Shown here in pieces: positions 25,011 through 33,251 of a DNA stretch of 64,000 nucleotides (its first letter is position 1; each line of letters opens with the position of its first letter). Below the pieces are notes generated by a model that worked only from the letters and a program-made list of their open reading frames with translations, had not been told where the DNA came from and searched no databases. The DNA comes from Prado023 sp963706885 (GTDB lineage Bacteria; Actinomycetota; Actinomycetes; S36-B12; CAIYMF01): positions 62,001 to 126,000 of the forward strand of contig CAVPNX010000007.1 in the NCBI GenBank assembly GCA_963706885.1, written 5' to 3'. A program made the translations under genes and the position numbers.

Positions 25011-25016
25011 TACCGT
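25011..25016 (+). promoter_or_regulatory. Predicted -10 element of the acyl-CoA dehydrogenase gene
   Basis: TACCGT ends 33 bases before the ATG at 25050. The implied leader carries the GCAGGAGG ribosome site, so this transcript would be leadered, unlike several neighbours. Confidence 0.35.
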
Positions 25017-25049
25017 GGGAGCACCCGACCGCACCGCAGGAGGCGCGAC

Positions 25050-26207
25050 ATGGACCTGGCCCTGTCCCCCGAGCACGACGAGCTGCGCGAGGTGGTCGCG
25101 CGCTTCGCCCGCGATGAGGTGGCTCCCGTCATCGGCGGGCACTACCGGCGGGGGGAGTTCCCCCTGGCCCTGGTCCGCAGGATGGGGGAGATGGGCCTGT
25201 TCGGGCTGCCGATCCCCGAGGAGTACGGCGGGATGGGCGGAGACTATGTCGCGCTCTGCGTGGCCATCGAGGAGCTGGCCCGGGTCGACTCCTCCATCGC
25301 CATCACCCTCGAGGCCGGGGTGTCCCTGGGGGCCATGCCGATCCTGCGCTTCGGGACCGAGGAGCAGAGGGCCACCTGGCTGCCCCGGTTGGCGGCCGGC
25401 GAGATGCTCGGCGCCTTCGGCCTCACCGAGTCCGGGAGCGGGTCGGATGCCGGCAGCGTGCGCACGACCGCGGTCGTCGATGGTGAGGACTGGGTGATCA
25501 ACGGGTCCAAGTCGTTCATCACGAACTCGGGGACCGCCATCACCGGGCTGGTCACCGTCACGGCCGTGACCGGCACCCGGGCCGATGGAAGGCCGGAGAT
25601 CTCGGCGATCATCGTGCCCGCGGGCACCCCCGGCTTCGAGGTGGCCCCGGAGTACGCCAAGGTCGGCTGGAACGCCTCGGACACCCACGAGCTGAGCTTC
25701 ACCGACGTGCGCGTCCCGCTGGCCAACCTCGTCGGGGTCCGCGGGCGGGGCTACGCCCAGTTCCTGTCGATCCTGGCCGAGGGCCGCGTCGCGATCGCCG
25801 CGCTGGCGACCGGGCTGGCCCAGGGGTGCGTGGACGAGTCGCTGGCGTACGCCGAGACCCGGGAGTCGTTCGGCCAGCCGATCGCCGGCCGGCAGGCGAT
25901 CCAGTTCATGATCGCCGACATGGAGGTCCGCGCCCACCTGTCGCGCCTGGCCTGGCGGCAGGCCGCCGGCCTCATGCACGACGGCCTGCCGTTCGCGCGC
26001 GAGGCCAGCATCGCCAAGCTGTACTCGTCGGAGGCGGCGATGGACAACGCCCGGGCTGCCACCCAGGTGCACGGCGGCTACGGGTTCATGGTCGACTCCG
26101 CCGTGGGGCGGTTCTACCGGGACGCCAAGATCCTCGAGATCGGCGAGGGCACCTCCGAGGTCCAGCGGATGCTGATCGCCCGCGACCTCGGCATGCCTGT
26201 CGACTGA
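25050..26207 (+). CDS. Acyl-CoA dehydrogenase
   Basis: This 385-residue flavoenzyme oxidises acyl-CoA to the 2-enoyl-CoA and passes electrons to ETF. FGLPIPEEYGGMGGDY, FGLTESGSGSDAGSVRT (FAD and CoA contacts), ESFGQPIAGRQAIQFMIADM and QVHGGYGFM are family blocks. The catalytic base is probably Glu366 in GEGTSEVQR, the position used by short- and branched-chain dehydrogenases. AGGAGG is eight bases before the ATG. It starts next to the divergent GtrA-like gene. The exact chain-length specificity cannot be read from the sequence. Confidence 0.93.
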   Translation: MDLALSPEHDELREVVARFARDEVAPVIGGHYRRGEFPLALVRRMGEMGLFGLPIPEEYGGMGGDYVALCVAIEELARVDSSIAITLEAGVSLGAMPILRFGTEEQRATWLPRLAAGEMLGAFGLTESGSGSDAGSVRTTAVVDGEDWVINGSKSFITNSGTAITGLVTVTAVTGTRADGRPEISAIIVPAGTPGFEVAPEYAKVGWNASDTHELSFTDVRVPLANLVGVRGRGYAQFLSILAEGRVAIAALATGLAQGCVDESLAYAETRESFGQPIAGRQAIQFMIADMEVRAHLSRLAWRQAAGLMHDGLPFAREASIAKLYSSEAAMDNARAATQVHGGYGFMVDSAVGRFYRDAKILEIGEGTSEVQRMLIARDLGMPVD

Positions 26208-26245
26208 TCCGTGGGTCGGGGTGGGCCTCGGGCGCCCGGGCCCAA

Positions 26246-26251
26246 TAGGCT
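26246..26251 (+). promoter_or_regulatory. Leaderless-type -10 element of the aldose epimerase gene
   Basis: TAGGCT ends seven bases before the GTG at 26259. No Shine-Dalgarno fits between, so transcription probably begins at the start codon. Confidence 0.5.
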
Positions 26252-26258
26252 CGGGGAC

Positions 26259-27230
26259 GTGTACGAGATCACGCGCGGTCCCCACCCGGAGTTCCCCGAG
26301 CTCGAGGTCGTCACGCTGATCTCGCCGGCCAACGTGACGGCGTCGTTCGTGCCGAAGGCGGGCATGGTCTGCAACTCGATGACCCACGACGGCGAGGAGA
26401 TGCTCGGCCAGCGCTACGGCCTGGCCGGCTACCTCGAGACCGGGCGGACCTTCGGCGTGCCCATCCTCGCGCCCTGGGCGAACCGCCTGGGCCGGATGGC
26501 CTACGCGGTCGTCCATGAGGGCGGGGGTGTGCGCCGCATCGACGTGAACCCGAACACCCCGAACCTCCGGTTCGACGTCTACGGCCAGCCGATCCACGGG
26601 CTGCTGCGCGGCAGCAGCGACTGGGACATCGTCGAGGTGCAGGCCACCGCCGACGAGGCATGGATCACCGCGCGGCTGGTCTTCGACCAGAAGCGGATCG
26701 ACTTCGCAGCATTCCCGTTCGAGCACCACATCGAGCTCAAGGCGACCCTGCGGTCAACGTCATTGACCTTCAGCACGGCGATCATCGCCACCGGCCAGGA
26801 CGAGGTGCCGATCGCGTTCGGCTGGCACCCGTACCTGTCGATCCCCGGCCTCGAGCGCAGCGAGTGGGAGGTGTACTTCCCGTTCACGAGCAGGTGCCCG
26901 CTGGACGCCTCGAAGCTGCCGACCGGGACCCGTGAGCAGGTCGAGCCGATCGTCGGCAAGCTCGGTGACCGGGCGCTGGATGACCTGTACGCGGACGTGG
27001 CCAACGGCACCACCGCCTACATCCGGGGCAATGGTCGGCGGATGTCGATCCGGTTCGACCTGGGCTACGACTGGGCGATCCTGTACGGCCCGCCACATCG
27101 TGACCACATCTGCATCGAGCCGATGACCGCGGCCAGCGACCCGTTCTCCGGGCAGGACCCCATGGAGGTCGTCCCGCGGGGCGGCACGTTCCGGGCTGCG
27201 TTCACCATCTCCGTGGACCGCACCAGCTGA
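26259..27230 (+). CDS. Aldose 1-epimerase family protein
   Basis: This 323-residue galactose mutarotase-like protein interconverts alpha and beta anomers of hexoses. PILAPWANRLGRM near residue 72 matches the substrate-binding Asn-Arg of GalM. IHGLLRGSSDW carries the first catalytic His, and IAFGWHPYLSIPG near 190 the second His. ICIEPMTAASDPFSG near 290 holds the catalytic Glu. All three catalytic positions are therefore present. The GTG start at 26259 gives the correct N-terminus. The carbonic-anhydrase-like gene begins eight bases after its stop. Confidence 0.87.
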   Translation: MYEITRGPHPEFPELEVVTLISPANVTASFVPKAGMVCNSMTHDGEEMLGQRYGLAGYLETGRTFGVPILAPWANRLGRMAYAVVHEGGGVRRIDVNPNTPNLRFDVYGQPIHGLLRGSSDWDIVEVQATADEAWITARLVFDQKRIDFAAFPFEHHIELKATLRSTSLTFSTAIIATGQDEVPIAFGWHPYLSIPGLERSEWEVYFPFTSRCPLDASKLPTGTREQVEPIVGKLGDRALDDLYADVANGTTAYIRGNGRRMSIRFDLGYDWAILYGPPHRDHICIEPMTAASDPFSGQDPMEVVPRGGTFRAAFTISVDRTS

Positions 27231-27237
27231 GGTCGCC

Positions 27238-27987
27238 GTGCCGACCCGGACGCTGGCCCAGCAGATCCGCGACGAGTTCCCGGATGCGATGCCGGCGGGC
27301 GACTTCGTCACGAGGTGGACGGAGCAGTGCCTGGCCGCGGGGTTCCAGGAGGGCGCCGCCCTGTTGGCGGTGGGCACCTGCCGCGACGAGTTGTGCTTCC
27401 CGTTCGTCACGCAGCTGGAGTCCGTCTGGGGCTCCGCCTTCCAGCTTGGCTCGCTGGGCGGGCTGATGACGATCGGGCGCACCGGGATCGGGGCGGTGGC
27501 CGGTCACGCGCCGGTCGCGCCGGGGGAGCCCCGCCGCTACGTCGTGGTGGCCTGCACGCACATCGGGGTCGATGACACCGGAAGCTTCGGCTACCTGCGG
27601 CGGGCGCACCAGGACGTGTCGTCGCGGACATGCGGAGCCCTCATGGCCTTCCGCGACGAGCTGCTCGCGAGCCGACTGCGCCTGGGGTACGACCCGGTGG
27701 ACCCCGAGATGAGCCTGCTGAGGCAGCGGATGCTCACGGCGCTGGTCTACGGCGAGATCCCCGAGCCGGTTGAGCTGGCCCAGGTGGCCGCGGGGGTCAT
27801 CGCCCAGGACCTGGGCGAGCTCCTGGCGTGGATCGGCCAGGCCCCGGCCCGCGATGGGGAGTTCCAGGCCGCTGTCGTGACGGGCGTGCTGATCCACACC
27901 TCGACCGGGGACTGGTTCCAGGCCCACGAGCCGCGGATCCACAGCTCGGTGACCGGGGATCGGGCCCTCGTGCTCACGGCGGGGTGA
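27238..27987 (+). CDS. LCIB/C-like carbonic anhydrase family protein (putative)
   Basis: This 249-residue cytosolic protein lacks signal or membrane segments. The middle carries a pattern I recall from the limiting-CO2-inducible B/C family of zinc carbonic anhydrases: TCRDE (Cys48, Asp50, Glu51), LGSLGGL (70-76), GRTGIGAVAGHAP (80-92), THIGVDDTGSFGYLRR (His108, Arg122) and TCGALMAF (Cys132). Cys48, His108 and Cys132 would be the three zinc ligands and Asp50/Arg122 the beta-CA-like dyad. Family members interconvert CO2 and bicarbonate, though several homologues are inactive. It starts at a GTG eight bases after the epimerase gene and overlaps the convergent GluQ-RS-like gene by 14 bases. The assignment rests on remembered motifs, not an alignment. 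Confidence 0.65.
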   Translation: MPTRTLAQQIRDEFPDAMPAGDFVTRWTEQCLAAGFQEGAALLAVGTCRDELCFPFVTQLESVWGSAFQLGSLGGLMTIGRTGIGAVAGHAPVAPGEPRRYVVVACTHIGVDDTGSFGYLRRAHQDVSSRTCGALMAFRDELLASRLRLGYDPVDPEMSLLRQRMLTALVYGEIPEPVELAQVAAGVIAQDLGELLAWIGQAPARDGEFQAAVVTGVLIHTSTGDWFQAHEPRIHSSVTGDRALVLTAG

Positions 27988-28855
27988 TCCCGAGGGGTGC
28001 GCCGAGCGCCCTGGCCCAGTGGTGCAGCTGGGCGCGCAGATGATCGCTGTGGTCCAGCGGCTGGGCCTGTGCTCCGGCGCTCTTGCTCAGCTTCTGCCCG
28101 TCGGGGGCTGTCACGAGCGCGTGGTGGCGCAGGTCGACCCGGCGGAAGTGCGGGGCCTCGAGCATCCCGGCCAGGTGCAGCTGCAGGGCCGAGGACCCCA
28201 CCAGGTCGACCCCGCGCACGATCGCGGTGACCTCGAGGTCCTCATCGGCGACCACTGAGCCCAGCTGGTAGGCGGGGAGGTCGTCGCGGCGCCAGAGCAC
28301 GTGGTCCCCGGGGGGCAGGGGCAACCCGCGGGACCACCCCCCTGGCGTGATCCGTTCGGGTTGCAGACCTTCTAGGCTCGCCAACCCGAACGGATCACCC
28401 GAGGGCTCACAGGTGCGGCCGTCGGGGACCGACATCCGCAGGGCGGTCCGTCCCGGTTCGAGGGCCAGATCCTGCTCCCGGCAGCCGGCCGCGCAGCGAC
28501 CGGCCGGGTCCAGTGCGCGTCGCGAGCAGCGGCACACGAAGACGGTGTCGTCGGTGGTGGCCATCAGCTGGTCGCGTGCGGCGCGGAACCGATCGATGCG
28601 GGTGGACATCGACCAGGCGGAGTGGAAGTCGTGCGGACCAGCCGGTCCGTCGTCGATCGAGATCCCGAGCCAGTCCAGGGTGCGGAAGACGTCCTCGAGG
28701 TAGTCCGTGCGCGCACGGCCGGTGTCGAAGTCGTCGATCCGCAGCAGCAGCCGGCCCCGATGTCCGCGCGCCAGCCAGGAGGTGAGCATGAAGTTCACGG
28801 CGTTGCCCACGTGCAGGTAGCCGCTGGGCGTCGGGGCGATCCGGGTGACGAGCAC
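27974..28855 (-). CDS. gluQ: Glutamyl-queuosine tRNA(Asp) synthetase-like protein
   Basis: The 293-residue protein keeps only the catalytic half of a glutamyl-tRNA synthetase. The HIGH-type motif reads APTPSGYLHVGN, the KMSKS-type motif GQKLSKSAG near 260, and a zinc site CRCSRR...CAAGC lies near 108-125. Lack of the anticodon-binding domain is the GluQ-RS hallmark; those enzymes glutamylate queuosine in tRNA(Asp). Residues about 153-170 are encoded by a perfect palindrome listed separately and look like an insertion. Whether this organism makes queuosine is unknown, so another Glu-transfer role is possible. Its start lies two bases after the ABC ATPase stop. Confidence 0.8.
   Translation of the reverse strand: MLVTRIAPTPSGYLHVGNAVNFMLTSWLARGHRGRLLLRIDDFDTGRARTDYLEDVFRTLDWLGISIDDGPAGPHDFHSAWSMSTRIDRFRAARDQLMATTDDTVFVCRCSRRALDPAGRCAAGCREQDLALEPGRTALRMSVPDGRTCEPSGDPFGLASLEGLQPERITPGGWSRGLPLPPGDHVLWRRDDLPAYQLGSVVADEDLEVTAIVRGVDLVGSSALQLHLAGMLEAPHFRRVDLRHHALVTAPDGQKLSKSAGAQAQPLDHSDHLRAQLHHWARALGAPLGITPP
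28347..28398. repeat. Perfect 17-bp palindromic stem-loop inside a coding region
   Basis: GTGATCCGTTCGGGTTG (28347-28363) is the exact reverse complement of CAACCCGAACGGATCAC (28382-28398), with an 18-base loop. The arms are less GC-rich than the surroundings. The element keeps the frame open and adds about 18 residues to the GluQ-RS-like protein. Confidence 0.85.
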
Positions 28856-28857
28856 CG

Positions 28858-29964
28858 TCAGGCGGGGTGCTCGGCGTCGGTGGTCGCGCGCCCGGGTCCA
28901 GCAGGCTCGGGATCGGTGGGCGACTCAGCGGTGGCTGGTTCGGGTTCGGTGGGCGACTCAGCGGTGGCTGGTTCGGGCCCGGTGGGCGACTCCGCTGTGG
29001 CAGGCTCGGGATCGCCTGACGCGCTGGCGTCCAGCGCCTGCGCGGGGATCGTCCCGGCCGCCGCGGCCGCTGCCGCCTCCCGCTGGGCGCGGGCCTCCTC
29101 GGCGATGCGTCGTGCGGCCTCCTGCGCCGCTTGGCGCTCCCGGCGCCGCCTGGCCCGCTGCTGCTTGCGCTCCAGCGCCTCCTGCTCCGGGTCGTACATG
29201 GCCTCGTAGGCGTCCACCACCTCGTTGGCCTCCCCGTCCATCACGACCTGGCCCTTCTCCAGCCAGATCGCCCGGTTGCAGGTCATGCGCACGGTCCCCA
29301 GGGAGTGCGAGACCAGGAAGACGGTTCCCGCCTCCTCGCGCAGCTCCATGATCCGCCTCTCGCTGCGCCGGCGGAACTCGGCATCCCCGGTGGCCAGGGC
29401 CTCATCGATCATCAGGATCTCGTGGCTCATCGAGGCAGCGATGGCGAACCGCAAGCGGGCTGCCATCCCCGAGGAGTAGGCACTCATCGGCAGGCTCAGG
29501 AAGTCCCCGAGGTCGGCGAACTCGGCGATCCAGTCCCGCCGGTCAAGGGCCTCCTGCCGGGTCATGCCCATGGCCATGCACCCGAGCAGGACGTTGTCCT
29601 CGCCGGGGAGGTCGCGCATCAGCGCCGCATTCACGCCGAGCAGGGTCGGCCGACCGGACGTGTACACCTGCCCCTGCTCCGGGGGCAGCAGTCCGGCGAT
29701 GGCGCGCAGCAGCGTCGACTTCCCCGAGCCGTTGCGCCCGATGAGTGCGATCGCGTCGCCCTCCCGGGCCACCATCGAGACCCCCCGCACGGCATGGACC
29801 TGCTTGAAGACCGTCCCGCCGGACTGCCCCTTGACCAGGCGGCGCAGTGCCTGGGCGGCCGATCCCGCCCCGCTCTGCCCGACGACGCGGTAGACCACGT
29901 GCAGGTCGTCGCAGACCACCGTGGGGGCCGACTCGAGAGTCGCGGTGCTGGTCTGCTCAGCCAC
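28858..29964 (-). CDS. ABC transporter ATPase for surface polymer export (TagH/Wzt type)
   Basis: The 368-residue ATPase has Walker A GRNGSGKSTLL near residue 77, signature YSSGMAARLRFAIA near 163 (an SSGM variant typical of polysaccharide and teichoic-acid exporters), Walker B EILMIDEALATGD and switch His in LVSHS. The domain after about 250 is a charged helix with many Arg/Gln/Glu, then a repeated tail of about 60 residues rich in Pro, Glu, Thr and Ser. With the permease encoded immediately upstream it would export a lipid-linked wall polymer. The GTG start overlaps the permease stop by eight bases. Wzt carbohydrate-binding domains are larger, so the tail is not a typical one. Confidence 0.9.
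   Translation of the reverse strand: MAEQTSTATLESAPTVVCDDLHVVYRVVGQSGAGSAAQALRRLVKGQSGGTVFKQVHAVRGVSMVAREGDAIALIGRNGSGKSTLLRAIAGLLPPEQGQVYTSGRPTLLGVNAALMRDLPGEDNVLLGCMAMGMTRQEALDRRDWIAEFADLGDFLSLPMSAYSSGMAARLRFAIAASMSHEILMIDEALATGDAEFRRRSERRIMELREEAGTVFLVSHSLGTVRMTCNRAIWLEKGQVVMDGEANEVVDAYEAMYDPEQEALERKQQRARRRRERQAAQEAARRIAEEARAQREAAAAAAAGTIPAQALDASASGDPEPATAESPTGPEPATAESPTEPEPATAESPTDPEPAGPGRATTDAEHPA
28915..29013. repeat. Three 33-bp tandem repeats in the ABC ATPase gene
   Basis: Units at 28915-28947, 28948-28980 and 28981-29013 encode EPATAESPT plus two variable residues on the reverse strand. The first two are nearly identical, the third has third-base changes. In-frame unit length allows copy-number change without breaking the gene. 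Confidence 0.85.
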
Positions 29965-30850
29965 GGGAGTACGACTCCTCAGCGCGGTAGAACACCACGA
30001 AGCCGACGACCAGGAACACCAGCGCCCACCCGGCCGCCACGGGCCACAGGTACTGGGGGATCGCGTAGTCGGTGAGCAGGCAGTAGCGCATCAGCTCGAT
30101 GTACCCGGTCATGGGGTTGAGGTACAGGACCTTCTCCACCCACGGGGCGAGGTCGGCGGTGAAGACCGGGATGCTGAACATGACCCCCGACAGGTAGCGC
30201 CAGGTCTGCATCACGAACGGGACAAGTTGCGCGACGTCCCGGCTGGCAGCCGTCCAGCGCGCCACCAGCATGCACAGCCCCACGTTGAAGACCGTCTGCA
30301 GGACGACCACGATGGGGACCAGCACCCAGAGCCAGGTGATCGGCTCACCGGTCAGCAGGACGATGACTGCGAGGATCCCCAGGCTGACGACCTGCTGCTG
30401 CACCTCCTGCACGATGACCGACAGGGGCATCACGGCCCGGGGGAAGTGGATCGCCCGGATGATGTTGCGGTTGTTCGCGATCGCCTTCGTCCCACCGGTG
30501 ACGACGCGCTGGGTGTAGGTGAACGTGAACACCCCGATGATCAGGAAGGCGGGGTAGTTCTCCACCCCCTTGCTGGTCTGCAGGAGCACACCGAAGATGA
30601 AGTAGTACACGATCGCGTTGAGGATCGGGCCGAGCACCTGCCACAGCCGGCCGAGCGAGGTGTCGCGGTACTGGGCGCTCTTGCGCCCGGACCCCATGGC
30701 GGTGATGAAGTCCCGGCGGTTCCACAGCTCGCGCAGGTAGCTGCCGACCGGCTGGCGCGCGGAGCTGGAGGTCAGGCCCCATTCGTCCACGAGGGCGCGC
30801 ACGGCCGGACCGTCGGGCGCCGGAGTGGGCTCCGGCGTGGTTGTGGACAT
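29957..30850 (-). CDS. ABC-2 type permease for surface polymer export (TagG/Wzm type)
   Basis: The 297-residue membrane protein has six predicted helices. The N-terminal amphipathic segment ELWNRRDFI, then YRDTSLGRLWQVLGPILNAIVYYFIFG, and later NIIRAIHFPRAVMPLSVI are typical of ABC-2 polysaccharide exporters. AGGAG lies six bases before the ATG at 30850. It pairs with the ATPase gene, overlapping it by eight bases. The pair probably carries polyprenyl-linked glycopolymer across the membrane, in line with the glycerophosphotransferases further on. The region upstream is divergent to purK. Confidence 0.9.
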   Translation of the reverse strand: MSTTTPEPTPAPDGPAVRALVDEWGLTSSSARQPVGSYLRELWNRRDFITAMGSGRKSAQYRDTSLGRLWQVLGPILNAIVYYFIFGVLLQTSKGVENYPAFLIIGVFTFTYTQRVVTGGTKAIANNRNIIRAIHFPRAVMPLSVIVQEVQQQVVSLGILAVIVLLTGEPITWLWVLVPIVVVLQTVFNVGLCMLVARWTAASRDVAQLVPFVMQTWRYLSGVMFSIPVFTADLAPWVEKVLYLNPMTGYIELMRYCLLTDYAIPQYLWPVAAGWALVFLVVGFVVFYRAEESYSRG

Positions 30851-30909
30851 CGGTGCTCCTACTCGCCCTGATCCAACACGCGCCCACGATAGTGCCGTCC
30901 CGCTGCCGA

Positions 30910-30915
30910 TAGTGT
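30910..30915 (+). promoter_or_regulatory. Leaderless-type -10 element of purK
   Basis: TAGTGT ends seven bases before the GTG at 30923, without a Shine-Dalgarno between. CGATAGTG also occurs 16 bases earlier (30891-30898), a possible second start or operator half. Confidence 0.5.
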
Positions 30916-30922
30916 TCTGTTC

Positions 30923-32125
30923 GTGGTGCACAGTCCTCAGCCCCGCCCCGGAACCGGGAGCGTCCCTCCGCCTGCCCAGGGGTTCCCGGTCGTCGGGATG
31001 ATCGGCGGGGGGCAGCTGGCGCGGATGACGCAGGAGGCGGCTCTGGCCCTCGGCGTGGGCCTGCGCGTGCTCGCGGCCGGACCGACGGAGTCCGCGGCTC
31101 GTGGGGGTGGCGACATCCGCTGGGGGGCCCATGACGACCCCGAGGCTGTGGCCGCCTTCGCGGTCGGCTGCGACGTGGTCACGTTCGACCACGAGCACGT
31201 CCCCGCCCCCATCCTCGCCGCGCTGGTCGACGCCGGCGTGACGGTGCGCCCGGGTCCGGCAGCCCTGGCCCACGCCCAGGACAAGGTCCACATGCGCGCC
31301 GCGATCAGTGCCGCCGGGGTGCCGTGCCCGGCGTGGGGGGTCGTCACCTCGGCAGCTGACGTCGTGGCGTTCGCCGGGGAGAACGGCTGGCCGGTGGTGC
31401 TCAAGGTCTCGCGGGGTGGGTACGACGGGCGCGGGGTCTGGGTGGTGGACGGCCCGGCCGAGGCGGAATCGGTCATGTCCGGGAACCCGCTGGCCCCGGG
31501 GGTCGAGTGGCTGGTCGAGCAGTACGTGCCGTTCACCCGGGAGCTCGCCGCCCAGGTGGCCCGGTCCCCCTCCGGTCAGGCCGCGGTGTACCCGGTGGTG
31601 CGCACGGTCCAGACCGACGGCATCTGCACCGAGGTGGTCGCGCCGTGCCCGGGGCTGTCCGACGAGCACGCGCTGGCAGCCCAGCAGGTGGCGCTGCGGA
31701 TCGCCGAGGCCCTGGACGTGGTCGGGATGCTCGCCGTGGAGCTGTTCGACACCCCCGACGGCGTGCTGGTCAACGAGCTGGCGATGCGTCCGCACAACAG
31801 CGGCCACTGGTCGATCGAGGGCGCGGTGACCAGCCAGTTCGAGAACCACCTGCGCGCGGTGCTCGACCTGCCGCTGGGGGCACCTGCCGCGCGCGCGCCG
31901 TACACGGTGATGGTCAACGTGCTCGGCGGGGAGCACCCGGACATGTATGCCGCCTACCGGCACGTGATGGCCCGCGACCCGGGGCTGAAGGTCCACATGT
32001 ACGGCAAGGACGTCCGCCCCGGGCGCAAGATCGGGCATGTGACGGTCTCCGGCGAGGACCTCGAATCCCTGCTCGCACGGGCCCACCACGCGGCCGACTA
32101 CCTGACGGGAGTGATCGATGAGTGA
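30923..32125 (+). CDS. purK: N5-carboxyaminoimidazole ribonucleotide synthase
   Basis: PurK (400 residues) is an ATP-grasp enzyme that carboxylates AIR with bicarbonate and ATP during purine synthesis. GMIGGGQLARM near residue 25, DVVTFDHEHVP, KVSRGGYDGRGV near 160 (ATP-grasp loop) and NELAMRPHNSGHWSIEGA near 285 are diagnostic. The last block contains the metal- and carboxylate-binding residues. Its stop overlaps the purE start by eight bases, so the two enzymes of consecutive steps are coupled. The first 18 residues are poorly conserved, and the start choice rests on the promoter spacing. Confidence 0.95.
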   Translation: MVHSPQPRPGTGSVPPPAQGFPVVGMIGGGQLARMTQEAALALGVGLRVLAAGPTESAARGGGDIRWGAHDDPEAVAAFAVGCDVVTFDHEHVPAPILAALVDAGVTVRPGPAALAHAQDKVHMRAAISAAGVPCPAWGVVTSAADVVAFAGENGWPVVLKVSRGGYDGRGVWVVDGPAEAESVMSGNPLAPGVEWLVEQYVPFTRELAAQVARSPSGQAAVYPVVRTVQTDGICTEVVAPCPGLSDEHALAAQQVALRIAEALDVVGMLAVELFDTPDGVLVNELAMRPHNSGHWSIEGAVTSQFENHLRAVLDLPLGAPAARAPYTVMVNVLGGEHPDMYAAYRHVMARDPGLKVHMYGKDVRPGRKIGHVTVSGEDLESLLARAHHAADYLTGVIDE

Positions 32126-32633
32126 GCGCCTGGTGTCCCCCGCGCAGGTCGGGGTCGTCATGGGGTCGGACTCCGACTGGGTCGTGATGGCTGACGCCGC
32201 GCAGGTCCTTCGTGACTTCGGGGTGCCCCACGAGGTGGACGTGGTGTCCGCCCACCGGATGCCCGAGGACATGCTCGAGTACGGCAGGTCGGCCGCCGAG
32301 CGGGGCCTGAAGGTGATCATCGCCGGAGCCGGCGGAGCCGCGCACCTGCCGGGGATGCTGGCCGCAGTCACCTCGATCCCGGTCATCGGCGTCCCGGTCC
32401 CGCTGCCCATGCTGGACGGGATGGACTCGCTGCTGTCGATCGTCCAGATGCCCGCCGGGGTGCCGGTGGCCACCGTCGGGATCGGCCAGGCCCGCAACGC
32501 CGGCCTGCTGGCCGTCCGGATCCTCGGTGTGGCCGAGCCGCGGCTCTGGCCGGACATGGACGCGTTCCGGGCCGGTCTGCGCGACGCGGCGCGGGCCAAG
32601 GGCGAGCGCCTGCGCGAGGAGTTCGGCAGCTGA
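32118..32633 (+). CDS. purE: N5-CAIR mutase
   Basis: PurE (171 residues) moves the carboxyl group of N5-CAIR to C4, giving CAIR. GVVMGSDSDW near residue 12, SAHRMPEDM near 44 (catalytic His), AGAGGAAHLPGM near 70 and GIGQARNAGLLA near 121 are the class I PurE motifs. The length is right and it follows purK, which rules out the class II AIR carboxylase that works without PurK. It is the last gene of this operon; a convergent gene ends nine bases beyond. Confidence 0.96.
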   Translation: MSERLVSPAQVGVVMGSDSDWVVMADAAQVLRDFGVPHEVDVVSAHRMPEDMLEYGRSAAERGLKVIIAGAGGAAHLPGMLAAVTSIPVIGVPVPLPMLDGMDSLLSIVQMPAGVPVATVGIGQARNAGLLAVRILGVAEPRLWPDMDAFRAGLRDAARAKGERLREEFGS

Positions 32634-32642
32634 GGGCGGGAT

Positions 32643-33251
32643 TCAGCCCTCCTTGACCACGGCGTACCAGACGCGTTCGGCCACGGCCGCCAGTCGCTCC
32701 CCGGACTCAAGGACGCGACGGTAGAGCTCGCGCAGGGAGATGGCGTGCCGGATGTCCTCCACCGCGACGAGGTCTCGCATCGCCTGGCGGTAGACCTTCT
32801 CCATCCGGCGCTCAGCGGCCAGGGCGGCGTCCGCCTCGCTGGTTGCAGTGTCGCCGTCCCCGGCGAGATGGGCCAGGGCGATCCGCAGGTGGCCAAGCCC
32901 CTCAGCCAGGTCGTCGGCCATGGCGGCGACGGAGGCGTCCGGCGCGACACCCAGGGCGTCGGCCTCGCGGACGATGTTCTTGGCCGCGTTCATGACCGAG
33001 TCGAGGAGCTCGGACAGGCTGTACAGGTCCTCCTGGTCGATCGGGGTGCTGAAGGCATGGCGCAGCTGGGTCTGCAGCTCGCGGCGGACCTGGTCGGCCT
33101 CGTGCTCCGCGGCCCGGACGTCGGCCTCCCGGACGGAGTCGCCGTGCGCCCACGCGGCGAAGGCGGCGATTCCCGTGACGGTGATGTCGGCCTGGGCCGC
33201 GAGGGTCCCCAGGACGTCGGGAGTCTCGGGCAGGAACCAGTGAGACCTCAT
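32643..33251 (-). CDS. DUF47/PhoU-like accessory protein of the Pit transporter
   Basis: The 202-residue protein is almost entirely helical and acidic. It starts RSHWFLPETPDVLG and contains VRAAEHEADQVRRELQTQLR, then TPIDQEDLYSLSELLDSVMN, the pattern of the DUF47 (PhoU-like) family. Such proteins are encoded with Pit transporters and are thought to modulate phosphate uptake. ATG at 33251 overlaps the pit stop as ATGA, so the two are translated together. Confidence 0.88.
   Translation of the reverse strand: MRSHWFLPETPDVLGTLAAQADITVTGIAAFAAWAHGDSVREADVRAAEHEADQVRRELQTQLRHAFSTPIDQEDLYSLSELLDSVMNAAKNIVREADALGVAPDASVAAMADDLAEGLGHLRIALAHLAGDGDTATSEADAALAAERRMEKVYRQAMRDLVAVEDIRHAISLRELYRRVLESGERLAAVAERVWYAVVKEG

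Noticed and set aside
24072..26729. An 885-codon reverse-strand frame across the cyclase, GtrA and acyl-CoA dehydrogenase genes
   Set aside because: Composition is Arg/Gly/His-rich with no family motif and it overlaps three well-supported genes.
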